A stretch of 45,174 nt of DNA from Candidatus Thorarchaeota archaeon (GCA_004524595.1 SDOA01000018.1:1-45174); one strand, 5' to 3'; shown: positions 35,245 through 42,088, numbered from the stretch's first letter. A program made the numbers and translations. Notes: generated by a model from the sequence alone, not told the origin.

Positions 35245-35320
35245 ATGTGCAACTAGGTTTGTGGAAGAAGAAATAGTACCAAAGGGCGAAGTGAAAGACA
35301 CTTCAAACTCTGCAGAGTAA
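35219..35320 (+). pseudogene. Orphan 3' end of fbp (tail B)
   Basis: 33 codons and a stop that translate to TTLPKALTRCATRFVEEE and then IVPKGEVKDTSNSAE. The first 14 match the live fbp tail TSLPKVLTKCQTRF closely. The frame is preserved to its own TAA, so the copy decayed little, or was in use until recently. No fbp sequence precedes it: directly upstream is the homing-endonuclease remnant, in a different frame. It is not a gene of its own. Confidence 0.85.
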
Positions 35321-35328
35321 GTGTCTAA

Positions 35329-35370
35329 GCGGGATCACTGATCTCGCCCTTCACTCTTCATTTTGTTTTT
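35329..35370 (+). terminator. Terminator after orphan fbp tail B
   Basis: GCGGGAT (35329-35335) pairs with ATCTCGC (35341-35347), with one G:U pair, followed by a T-rich run ending at about 35370. It is in the same place relative to the tail stop as the hairpin at 37552. Confidence 0.55.
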
Positions 35371-35442
35371 GTAGAATTAACAATATCAACCAGTTCCTTT
35401 GATGATGGATTAGCTATGCAGTTTTCTACTCAGTTGTACCCA

Positions 35443-35472
35443 AATCCAAACTTCGTCTTTACGAACTCTGAG
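35443..35472 (-). pseudogene. Scrap of the parvulin (ppiC) 3' end
   Basis: On the minus strand this reads SEFVKTKFG, matching TEPVKTKFGYHI near the end of the intact parvulin gene at 37605. A 17-nt core (35446-35462 against 37633-37649) differs at one position, a synonymous threonine change. The rest of the parvulin gene is missing here. Confidence 0.7.
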
Positions 35473-35706
35473 TAAAGACATATGGGTAATCGAGAACATG
35501 GTGGCCAATTGTTAATGTAATACATGAGTAATATATCAGTATCCGTTTGACTTCAAAAAGAGAATTAACAGGAAGATGCAATATTATCCCTGAATTGGTT
35601 CATATTGACCTTTAGATTGTTCATATTTCTCAATCGATGTATTTATCAGTTAATCATCTTAATTTAGTCCTAGGGCATCTTTCTTCAAAGTGAGTGTGAT
35701 CGTAAA

Positions 35707-36633
35707 TTGAAAAAATTGAAATTAGAGGCTATAGTGGTAACTCTAATAATCTTGACTACAACGGTAGCTGGAACTGTAATGATTTCTGACTACAACTCCA
35801 GTTTGGTGAACCAAGAGTACAACGTAATTGGATCTAATTCTGAATTATCCGACTCTTACCAAGAAACGTCTGATTCTGTAATGAAAATTGGAGATGTAAC
35901 TCTAACCATATCTATCCTTGATCCTGGTCGTCATTTACTTATGGTATACGAAATCGATGACCAAAAGTCAACGTTGGAATTCATAGTATCCGTTGAAGAA
36001 ACTGGGAAATATCAAACAAGTATTTTCATCGATGGCAAACTGCGTTCCCTTCAGACCCTCGATAGCAATATATTGGAACCTATAACAATTGACAGTCCAA
36101 ACAAAATAAGTCAACCTGCTTCAGTAGAAGGTTTCTCAAGTATAACCTCTTCATATACCTACAGTTGGTGGGATGGAATCAAACAAATAACTGGTCCCTC
36201 ATATCTTATAAAATATCATCATCCAGATAGAACTTATTACCAAATCGGCAAGTGGCAAGATTGGGGTATAAATGGCTACCGAGCATCACATAATCAAATT
36301 AGTCAAAGTGTTTCCTCATATCTAATTGCGGGAGGATGGGCTGCCATATTTGGTGTTATTGGTGCGCACTTTGGGGGTCCGGCAGGAGCTCTTTTCGCAG
36401 GTGTTCTCGGAGCTCTTTTCGGATTTGTTACTGCCGCAACCCTTGGGGATGAAGAGGGCTGCATTTGGTGGTGGCTTAGTCTTGAGTTCACCAACTGGTT
36501 TATTGCTAATGCTTGGTGGTTAGTCTGGAATCCACTTGGTTGGGGCGCTACGATTGGAGCGTTTCTTGCAATGGGTTACCTACGAGTAGGAGATTATACT
36601 TTCATCGATGCGCGAGGGATAGGAAATCCATAA
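35707..36633 (+). CDS. Secreted protein with glycine-zipper and Trp-rich C-terminus, candidate archaeocin precursor
   Basis: I do not recognise a named family. The 308-residue protein has a signal peptide (residues 1-22), a hydrophilic beta-rich pro-region (about 30-145), a transition segment (YTYSWWDGIKQ, then IKYHHPDRTYYQIGKWQDW) and a hydrophobic C-terminal 100 residues. That end has a glycine zipper at 205-246 (GGWAAIFGVIGAHFGGPAG, then AGVLGALFG) and a Trp-rich region at 252-292 (CIWWWLSLEF, NAWWLVWNPLGWG). It finishes with FIDARGIGNP. Pro-region plus membrane-active C-terminus is the plan of halocin C8-like and other bacteriocin precursors. The start is TTG. The next gene is a small four-helix membrane protein, as an immunity protein would be. 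Function is inferred, not shown. Confidence 0.6.
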   Translation: MKKLKLEAIVVTLIILTTTVAGTVMISDYNSSLVNQEYNVIGSNSELSDSYQETSDSVMKIGDVTLTISILDPGRHLLMVYEIDDQKSTLEFIVSVEETGKYQTSIFIDGKLRSLQTLDSNILEPITIDSPNKISQPASVEGFSSITSSYTYSWWDGIKQITGPSYLIKYHHPDRTYYQIGKWQDWGINGYRASHNQISQSVSSYLIAGGWAAIFGVIGAHFGGPAGALFAGVLGALFGFVTAATLGDEEGCIWWWLSLEFTNWFIANAWWLVWNPLGWGATIGAFLAMGYLRVGDYTFIDARGIGNP

Positions 36634-36667
36634 GAACAAATCATGCAAAAGGATGTGAAATGAATTC

Positions 36668-37072
36668 ATGGAAATATCTGACAGAATGTACAATATACTT
36701 GGACTTCTTCTAGTAATAATAGCACTTATCATTCAAGGTTGGATGAGTGTCTTTCAAATTGTTACTGATGACATCACTTATGTACATACTAGCTGGTTTA
36801 GTGTTAGCATAATCCTACTCATGACCGGGAGCGTTCAGCTTGCCACTCTGAACGTTAATCGGATAATCGCTATCTATCACAGAATAAATTATGTAATCGC
36901 CATGTTTGGTCTTGTAGGTTTGAGTGTACTCCTCGGTTTCAGGGTGTATCTTGAGAGCTTACTCTTTCCAAGGACAATGGTTGTATATTTTTTGATTCTA
37001 GATCTCTTTTGGATTTTCTTTCTTGGATTACTCTTAAAGCGATTCAAAACAAAAGCAAATACTACTAGCTGA
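36668..37072 (+). CDS. Small four-helix membrane protein, candidate immunity protein
   Basis: A 134-residue protein with four predicted transmembrane helices: about 8-32 (ILGLLLVIIALIIQGWM), 41-64 (FSVSIILLMTGSVQLATL), 74-96 (YVIAMFGLVGLSVLLGF) and 104-126 (VVYFLILDLFWIFFLGLLL), with a basic tail RFKTKANTTS. No cleavable signal or enzyme motif was seen. It lies 34 nt after the secreted glycine-zipper gene and ends on a strong terminator, so the two form one unit. Small multi-helix membrane proteins next to pore-forming bacteriocins usually give self-protection; that role here is inference. It could also help export. Confidence 0.65.
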   Translation: MEISDRMYNILGLLLVIIALIIQGWMSVFQIVTDDITYVHTSWFSVSIILLMTGSVQLATLNVNRIIAIYHRINYVIAMFGLVGLSVLLGFRVYLESLLFPRTMVVYFLILDLFWIFFLGLLLKRFKTKANTTS

Positions 37073-37100
37073 GGGTTAATTCCCTCAGTTTTTTTCTTTT
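37069..37100 (+). terminator. Strong hairpin terminator after the two-gene unit
   Basis: CTGAGGG (37069-37075) and CCCTCAG (37082-37088) form a perfect 7-bp stem with a 6-nt loop, followed by TTTTTTTCTTTT. The stem overlaps the stop codon of the membrane-protein gene. It is the clearest terminator in the window. Confidence 0.8.
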
Positions 37101-37254
37101 GGGTAAGAGCAACGCATTACCTTAAACTCATCTTTGGATGGTTAGTACTTTCGAGAGTCCAGCTGATACAGCACATAGTTCCGCGTATCTCATTAGACAT
37201 GGGAACTTCGGAGTATGTGTACACAAGTCGTTGTGATTTGGTTCTATCGTTATC

Positions 37255-37542
37255 ACAACTCTACCGAAAGTCCTCAAAAGCTGCGCGAGTAGGTTTGCGG
37301 AAGAAGAAATAGTACCAAAGGGTTGTCAGCAGCTGCTGAAAATGTAGACAAAGTTGGACATTTACCTAGTGGATCTTAAATAGCCGGACAACGATACACG
37401 AGTCTGAGGTTGATCAGACACAGTAATGGCCTCACAGAGTCGTTCCCAGTGCCGTCCCTGGGAGGACGTCACTCTGGTGTCCAAGATCGTCCAACTTACA
37501 ATGAACGGTAAAGTGAAGGATACATCTAACTCAGCTGAGTAA
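37255..37542 (+). pseudogene. Orphan 3' end of fbp (tail C), interrupted
   Basis: The sequence starts TTLPKVLKSCASRFAEEE, IVPKG in the fbp frame, then runs into extra codons and a TAG (37345-37347). The MITE-like insert follows, and the frame then resumes as GKVKDTSNSAE and TAA at 37540-37542. The interval is 96 codons, so the frame is kept across all the inserted material. Its ending KDTSNSAE is identical in protein to tail B. It directly abuts the intact parvulin gene, so it is probably the oldest copy and the original host end. Confidence 0.8.
37351..37497. mobile_element. 147-bp MITE-like element in orphan tail C
   Basis: Terminal inverted repeats AAGTTGGAC (37351-37359) and GTCCAACTT (37489-37497) are perfect over 9 bp. 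Each end is flanked by ACA (37348-37350 and 37498-37500), a possible 3-bp target duplication. The inside holds a nested hairpin: CAGAGT/ACTCTG (37435-37440, 37471-37476) around TCCCAG/CTGGGA (37444-37449, 37458-37463). It is more G/C-rich than its surroundings and codes for nothing. It is absent from tail B. Confidence 0.55.
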
Positions 37543-37551
37543 GTGTTTACG

Positions 37552-37587
37552 CGGGATTGGTGGTCCCGACCTTCACTCATCTTTTTT
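37552..37587 (+). terminator. Terminator after orphan fbp tail C
   Basis: CGGGA (37552-37556) pairs with TCCCG (37564-37568), followed by TTCACTCATC and a T6 run at 37582-37587. It lies between convergent tail C and the parvulin gene. Confidence 0.55.
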
Positions 37588-37604
37588 ATGTAGACTCTAT
37601 TCCA

Positions 37605-37895
37605 TTAGCCAGTCCGTTTGATTATATGATAACCAAACTTTGTCTTTACTGGTTCTGTGGTCATGGCACCGATATTGAGTCGGAACGTGGCCTGTTCGAA
37701 TTCAGGCACCATCTGGCCCTTTGTGAAAAATCCGAGGTCTCCGCCCTTTTTCTTTGATGGGCAAGAACTATAATCCCTCGCAATTTTTGCGAAATCTTCG
37801 CCTTCTGCAATTCTAGAAATGAGTGCAAGAGCTTGGCTATGCTTCTCAACTAGGATATGACTGGCGCGAGCCTTTCCTGCTTTTCCTTTTGACAT
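37605..37895 (-). CDS. Parvulin-type peptidyl-prolyl isomerase
   Basis: A 96-residue single-domain PpiC/parvulin. It speeds cis-trans isomerisation of prolyl bonds in folding proteins. The signature is ARASHILVEKHSQAL, followed by DFAKIARDYSSCPSKKKGGDLGFF, spread over the usual helix, then MVPEFEQATF and the C-terminal VKTKFGYHIIK. There is no signal peptide, so it is cytosolic, like Pin4/Par10. The length is that of the minimal domain. It is the convergent neighbour of the ancestral fbp 3' end, and a scrap of its own end is repeated at 35443. Confidence 0.93.
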   Translation of the reverse strand: MSKGKAGKARASHILVEKHSQALALISRIAEGEDFAKIARDYSSCPSKKKGGDLGFFTKGQMVPEFEQATFRLNIGAMTTEPVKTKFGYHIIKRTG

Positions 37896-38120
37896 TAAAT
37901 CACCAATTCTTGGGTTACTATTAATGTTGATACAATTTTTCCCATCTTAAACATGTTCACTTGTGTCCTTTACCTGCAAGAGCAAGAGTTCATGACTTGA
38001 TTGGCTATTTATGATATATTCCCATCGTTCTTCACCCATAAGAGTCAGTAATACCTAGATACGCACCTGAATCAGACACCGTTTCATTATGGTATTTGAT
38101 AACAAAGAAATCGGTGTAGA

Positions 38121-38345
38121 ATGAAAGTAGTCACAATCTGCATGCCCGAATCCTACATAGATGGTGTAGACGAGCTTATTGAGCAGAATAAATATCCTAA
38201 TCGATCAGAGGTCATTCGAATTGCAATTCGAGACCTGCTTGTTGACGAATTATGGGGAGAACGGAAACCATCTGGCGGCATTCCTCTTATTGCACAACTT
38301 GAAAAGTTTGCCGAGGTCACTCCGAAATCAAATCCTCCTATATAA
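38121..38345 (+). CDS. Ribbon-helix-helix (CopG/NikR-like) DNA-binding protein
   Basis: A 74-residue transcription regulator of the ribbon-helix-helix class, which works as a dimer with an N-terminal beta-strand in the DNA major groove. The strand is KVVTICMPESY, followed by two helices (YIDGVDELIEQN, then the NRSEVIRIAIRDLLVDEL motif). The last 25 residues are a loose tail. It has no metal-binding domain such as NikR has. The 225 nt upstream between it and the divergent parvulin gene hold only A/T-rich promoter-like sequence. Its targets are unknown. Confidence 0.88.
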   Translation: MKVVTICMPESYIDGVDELIEQNKYPNRSEVIRIAIRDLLVDELWGERKPSGGIPLIAQLEKFAEVTPKSNPPI

Positions 38346-38473
38346 TGGATACAACTGAGCTATCCTTTTCTAGGTCCATGACAGCATTGTAGAAGAGCAT
38401 TACGAAGTACTGAGCCATATAGCTCTGCTTATGTAGAAAAATGCTCACTTCCCCATTAGGAGCGAATCTGATT

Positions 38474-39049
38474 ATGTCAAGATTCTTTAGACGCAAGAAG
38501 GACAAAGATGAAGGGACTGCTGAGGATGAGCCTGTCGAAGGCACCGAAGCTGAGATTATTGAAGAAGAAGAGACTGCTGAAGAACAAGAAATGGACGTTG
38601 AAGAGGTAGTCGAAGATGATACTGAAGCCGCCCCGGTAGGAAGGGAAGAAACTATCCCCTATCATTCAGAGATTAAAGAACGTCTGATGTACATGTTCAA
38701 CGATTCCAATATTGGAGCTGGAATTGAAGGGACTGATGAGTTTTACATCGAATTCATGGCAATGGGTGAACGGTTCTGGATTGGGAAGGCTCCACTTGGT
38801 GATATTGAGAGCAAATCTGGTGCAATGACCGATCAAGATGCTCATATTCGTGTCTCTAATGATGTAGTTGCTGATCTGTTATCTGCTGCTACTTTCTCAG
38901 AGTTTTCAAAGATATATATCAAATATTATAAAAATGCTGAGGCTGGTAAGTTCGTCAAGATTGAGGTACGGAAACCCATCACAGATCTCAATCGAAGAGG
39001 CTATGCTCGGGTACCTGTCTTGAAATTACTCATAGGTTCAGCAAGGTAG
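38474..39049 (+). CDS. Hypothetical protein with acidic N-terminus and a conserved C-terminal domain
   Basis: About 191 residues. After a basic start (MSRFFRRKKDKDE) comes a 50-residue strongly acidic, disordered stretch of Glu/Asp, then a folded domain of about 125 residues (from YHSEIKERLMYMF to the end). That domain has alternating strands and helices: EFYIEFMAMGERFWIGK, AHIRVSNDVVADLLSA and a final GYARVPVLKLLIG. The shape recalls SCP2-like or related ligand-binding folds, but I cannot assign it. ATG at 38474 has AGGAG 11 nt upstream; ATG at 38441 is possible. It precedes the triosephosphate isomerase gene by 84 nt. Confidence 0.6.
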   Translation: MSRFFRRKKDKDEGTAEDEPVEGTEAEIIEEEETAEEQEMDVEEVVEDDTEAAPVGREETIPYHSEIKERLMYMFNDSNIGAGIEGTDEFYIEFMAMGERFWIGKAPLGDIESKSGAMTDQDAHIRVSNDVVADLLSAATFSEFSKIYIKYYKNAEAGKFVKIEVRKPITDLNRRGYARVPVLKLLIGSAR

Positions 39050-39133
39050 TATCCATTATTTGGCTTTAAAATGTTCTCTAGCAATAGTTATAATCCCGTC
39101 TGAAATTCTTAGTGCGTGTCAGGTGGGATTTAA

Positions 39134-39817
39134 TTGAATGATATTGAGACCCCTGTTGTTATCATTAATTTAAAGACGTATACTCAAGCCACAGGTGAAA
39201 AGGCTGTTCTTCTAGCCCAAGCCTGTGAGCGTGTATCAAATCAATATGATGTTCCAATTGTTGTCGCCCCGCAGATTCCAGATCTCTATCGGGTTGCTAA
39301 GGCTGTAGAAATTCCAGTATTTTCACAGCACATGGATCCAGGAGAGCCAGGTCGATATACTGGACATTCTCTTGGAGAAACATTGGTTGAAGCAGGTTGT
39401 ACTGGAACACTACTAAACCACTCTGAAAAAAGGATGCAGCTAGCTGATATTGAATCAGCGATTGACAAAGCAAACAAACTCCATCTCTACTCTGTCGTGT
39501 GTACGAACAATATTGCTGTGAGTGTTGCTGCTGCTTGTATGAACCCTTGGTCTGTTGCAGTTGAACCTCCTGAATTAATTGGATCTGGTATCTCTGTTTC
39601 ACAGGCTCAGCCTGAAATCATCTCTGGTACAGTGGAAAAGATACGCGCAGTGAACGAAGAGGTTGTGATTCTATGCGGTGCCGGAATTGGTACCGGTGAT
39701 GATGTATCTGCTGCAATCAAGCTTGGAGCTCAAGGTGTATTATTAGCTTCTGCAGTTGCCACATCTAAGAAACCAGAAGATGTTCTTGCTGACTTGGTTG
39801 GTCCTCTGAGTAAATAG
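39134..39817 (+). CDS. tpiA: Triosephosphate isomerase, archaeal type
   Basis: A 227-residue enzyme that interconverts dihydroxyacetone phosphate and glyceraldehyde-3-phosphate. The catalytic residues are in place: Asn12/Lys14 (INLKTY), His96 (LLNHSEKRM) and Glu144 (VAVEPPELIG), with the phosphate loop CGAGIGTGDD. The short length is typical of archaeal tetrameric forms. The start is TTG at 39134, backed by AGGTGGG 6 nt upstream; the nearby ATG is out of frame. It links to the aldolase and aldolase/phosphatase genes 5 kb upstream, which make and use the same triose phosphates. Confidence 0.95.
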   Translation: MNDIETPVVIINLKTYTQATGEKAVLLAQACERVSNQYDVPIVVAPQIPDLYRVAKAVEIPVFSQHMDPGEPGRYTGHSLGETLVEAGCTGTLLNHSEKRMQLADIESAIDKANKLHLYSVVCTNNIAVSVAAACMNPWSVAVEPPELIGSGISVSQAQPEIISGTVEKIRAVNEEVVILCGAGIGTGDDVSAAIKLGAQGVLLASAVATSKKPEDVLADLVGPLSK

Positions 39818-39873
39818 CACAATCCGTGCAATTTTTCATTGGTTATGGAGTGGCATCATCAAGGCGATTTGAT

Positions 39874-40764
39874 ATGAAAGTATCATTAGAGTGTGCACAC
39901 TGTCTCTTGGAACGAGCTGGAAATCAGGTCCGATTGGCTACAGACGACCCAGAGCTTCAAATGAAGGTCATTCAGGCAATGACCAAGTTTCTCGGTGAGA
40001 ACTTCAGTAGTAATGCTGTACCAAGTCATATTGGAACTGATAGAGACCTCATTGTTCAGAGGATGACTGGGAAGGACCCCTACGAACAACTAAAACATCA
40101 ATCAAACACTTTGGCACTGAACATCCTTCCTGAACTCCTCCAGATTATTGATGATGCACCGGATGCTGCAACCAGGTTTAGAACTGCTTCTTTGATTGCT
40201 GCAGCAGCAAATGCTATAGAGTTCGATGTATCAGGACATGAATTTAGTCTTAATGAGCTCAAACAAATATTGAACAATGTGGAGTCAGATCTTGTCATCG
40301 ACCAAGTTGATGAGTTTAGATCCCTGTGTGAGAAAGTAGACAGTGTACTCTATCTAATGGATAACGCTGGAGAACTTGTTCTAGATATGATATTGATTAG
40401 GGAATTAAAGAATCTTGGTCCAAAGGTCATTGCAGTTGTAAAAGGGGGACCTATTCTAAACGATGCTACACAAATTGATGCTGAAGAGGTTCACCTTGAC
40501 GAATATGCAGATGAGGTCATTGACACAGGCGCCCCTGCAATCGGTGTCAATCTTGACCGTAATTCAGACGAATTTATCAAAGCCTTTCGCTCAGCTAAAC
40601 TCATTGTTGCAAAAGGCATGGGTAATTTCGAATCACTAACAGAATTTGAACCACACTGTCCTGTTGTTCACATCATGAGAACAAAGTGTGATCCCGTGGC
40701 AAGGCATGTAGGAGTCCCAAAACACAAAAATGTGGTTCTGATCAGGTCCCCCTCAACGAAGTAG
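39874..40764 (+). CDS. DUF89/ARMT1-like damage-control phosphatase
   Basis: A 296-residue member of the DUF89 family, whose studied members are metal-dependent phosphatases that clear damaged or surplus sugar phosphates. It starts with the family's MKVSLECAHCLLERAG; both N-terminal cysteines are present, as in the archaeal subgroup. The conserved core has YLMDNAGELVLDMILI (metal Asp and Asn) and VAVVKGGPILNDAT, then IVAKGMGNFE. The frame opens at 39826, but the ATG at 39874 matches the family start. It follows tpiA by 56 nt on the same strand, so it may police triose or hexose phosphates from that pathway; that link is inferred from position. Confidence 0.85.
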   Translation: MKVSLECAHCLLERAGNQVRLATDDPELQMKVIQAMTKFLGENFSSNAVPSHIGTDRDLIVQRMTGKDPYEQLKHQSNTLALNILPELLQIIDDAPDAATRFRTASLIAAAANAIEFDVSGHEFSLNELKQILNNVESDLVIDQVDEFRSLCEKVDSVLYLMDNAGELVLDMILIRELKNLGPKVIAVVKGGPILNDATQIDAEEVHLDEYADEVIDTGAPAIGVNLDRNSDEFIKAFRSAKLIVAKGMGNFESLTEFEPHCPVVHIMRTKCDPVARHVGVPKHKNVVLIRSPSTK

Positions 40765-40777
40765 TATGAGGTTCTGA

Positions 40778-41608
40778 CTAAGCCATATCTTCTTTGTATG
40801 GTCTTAATCCCTGGACCAAGGGCGTCGATGCTATGTAGTCAATCTTCATCTCTGGAAACTCAAGACTGATACTGTCCCTTAATCGCTTCATCCCGGGATC
40901 TTCAGTTACAAAAGCTCCTAGTTCTAGCATGTTCAATCCTTCCTCTTTTGCTAAGAGTCTAACTTCAGGCGCAAGTTCTCCAGTAATAAGGGTGGCAATA
41001 TCCTGTTTACGCGCATTAATTATCTCAGGAATATCAGCGCTGCTCCCAGCCACAACTAACACATCACCCACTTCATCGTCTAAATCTCCACAGAACATCA
41101 CATTGTTTAGATTCATCTTGGAAGCAATATAGTTAGCAAAACCAGAGTGGTTCTTAATTCCCGGGGGCCTACAGATTCTACCAATTGGTGCAAGTTGTGC
41201 ATAATCACTCTCTGTGGAAAACTCTCCAATCTTCTCTAGTCCAAGTGTTTCGACAAACGCGTCAGTAAGTCCATCTCGAGCTCCAAGCCATCCACTACCC
41301 ATTGTATATGTTGAGATGTAATTCTTTGTTAGAAGTCGAATTCGTACCAAGTCAAGTCCTGACAACCTATCGACTGCAAAGGGAAAGAGTGGTCGATAAG
41401 TTAGAAGGAGGTTTGACTTGTCTTGTGAAGCTTTTGTAACAACCCTCGCTGATGGATATGTGGCAATAAGCATCCTATTCACAGTGGTGTTGGATTGTTC
41501 CATTTCTGTCTGAGGACCTACTTCTACCCTACTCTCAAACCCGCGTATGGTCATTTCAATAGGCGCAAGCTGTCCCAAGCGTTTGATTATTTGAAGAAGA
41601 CTGGTCAT
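40778..41608 (-). CDS. Nif3-like protein lacking metal ligands
   Basis: A 276-residue protein whose plan follows Nif3/DUF34, a dinuclear-metal family of uncertain function. The region LLLTYRPLFPF sits where family members have the H-H-P metal pair; YTMGSGWLGARDGL stands for the A-x-H-T-x-x-D stretch, followed by AFVETLGLEKIGEF. The C-terminal LITGELAPEVRLLAKEEGL and LGAFVTEDPGM correspond to the G-H-x-x-x-E segment. The expected histidines and aspartate are replaced (YRP, GSGW, GAF); only the last Glu remains. It probably keeps the fold without the metals. The assignment is by pattern and moderate. Confidence 0.55.
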   Translation of the reverse strand: MTSLLQIIKRLGQLAPIEMTIRGFESRVEVGPQTEMEQSNTTVNRMLIATYPSARVVTKASQDKSNLLLTYRPLFPFAVDRLSGLDLVRIRLLTKNYISTYTMGSGWLGARDGLTDAFVETLGLEKIGEFSTESDYAQLAPIGRICRPPGIKNHSGFANYIASKMNLNNVMFCGDLDDEVGDVLVVAGSSADIPEIINARKQDIATLITGELAPEVRLLAKEEGLNMLELGAFVTEDPGMKRLRDSISLEFPEMKIDYIASTPLVQGLRPYKEDMA

Positions 41609-41701
41609 AATCCTAACTTCCCCTTGAACACATTTCAGACTGCTCTTAGGTCCCGGTTGGTCTTATTCTTTTGGATGGTTGATGATTTTGGCTCGGCTGT
41701 A

Positions 41702-42088
41702 TTATTCTTCCTCTTCATCATCTTCAATATCATCGATTTCTTCATCTACATCCGAATCTTCATCGATGTCATCATCGTACGAGTAGAGGTCATCAAGTTC
41801 CTCAATTTCCGGCTCTTCTTCAATAATCTCGAGTTCTGGTTCCTCTTCAATGACCTCAAGTTCTGGCTCTTTTTCTTTCTTCTTGGGTTCTTTCGCTGGT
41901 TTCTCTTTCCTCTCTGTTTTCTTCACACCAGTTTTCTCGTCTGAGATTCCACCCCTCTTTTTGAGTTTCCAAAATTCAGTTCTCACAGATCTTTTCTTTC
42001 CCATCTGTTTGTAGTCGACCTGTTGTGGATTCTGACTCTTTCTGAGTCTTGTACGGTCGCGTTTGAGGGACTTCTCTTTATTGGTCAT
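41702..42088 (-). CDS. Bipolar low-complexity protein with basic head and acidic tail
   Basis: A 128-residue protein I cannot name. Residues 1-45 are basic and include KKRSVRTEFWKLKKRGG; residues 46-72 are Lys/Glu rich; residues 73-128 are almost all Glu, Asp and hydrophobic residues. The acidic half starts with a near-perfect 9-residue repeat (EPELEVIEE, EPELEIIEE, then EPEIEELDD). It ends in a run of Asp/Glu. A TATA-like TTATAAAA lies about 45 nt before the ATG on this strand, and GGTGA 6 nt before it. It may bind a basic partner such as a ribosome or chromatin, but there is no direct evidence. Confidence 0.6.
   Translation of the reverse strand: MTNKEKSLKRDRTRLRKSQNPQQVDYKQMGKKRSVRTEFWKLKKRGGISDEKTGVKKTERKEKPAKEPKKKEKEPELEVIEEEPELEIIEEEPEIEELDDLYSYDDDIDEDSDVDEEIDDIEDDEEEE

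Larger units (their letters stand above)
35218..35472. repeat. Direct repeat, copy 1: fbp 3' end, terminator, ppiC 3' scrap
   Basis: This stretch and 37254-37660 carry the same order of parts: fbp tail, hairpin, then the end of the parvulin gene on the other strand. The first 69 nt (35218-35286 against 37254-37322) agree in about 61 positions by eye, including an identical 17-nt start CACAACTCTACCGAAAG. Copy 1 lacks the extra material that copy 2 has after codon PKG, and has about 36 extra nt inside the parvulin scrap. Confidence 0.75.
35371..37254. mobile_element. Putative inserted unit with secreted-toxin and immunity-like genes
   Basis: Interval bounded by the two fbp/ppiC 3'-end repeats. 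It holds the two-gene unit 35707-37072 and its terminator. Direct repeats of a chromosomal segment on both sides are what single crossover of a circle carrying that segment would leave. No integrase or transposase gene is present. Between 35473 and 35706 I see only an A/T-rich leader, with a possible TATA element TATTTATC at about 35639; 37101-37254 holds nothing I can identify. Confidence 0.5.
37254..37660. repeat. Direct repeat, copy 2: fbp 3' end, terminator, intact ppiC 3' end
   Basis: Partner of the repeat at 35218-35472. Here the fbp tail has the MITE-like insert, and the parvulin end is part of the complete gene. This stretch together with 37073-37254 makes up the only gene-free gap of over 500 nt in the window; 37101-37254 shows no recognisable content. 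Confidence 0.7.

Noticed and set aside
34045..35320. The endonuclease frame ends ...FHN followed by S, like the end of an intein
   Set aside because: The fbp gene is complete with its own stop before the endonuclease, the orphan tail is in a different frame from the HN, and no intein N-terminal splicing block is seen. The HN comes from the repeated CACAAC.
35105..35320. Open frame of 71 codons
   Set aside because: Its first half is a shadow of the endonuclease remnant and its second half is the orphan fbp end; it is not a separate gene.
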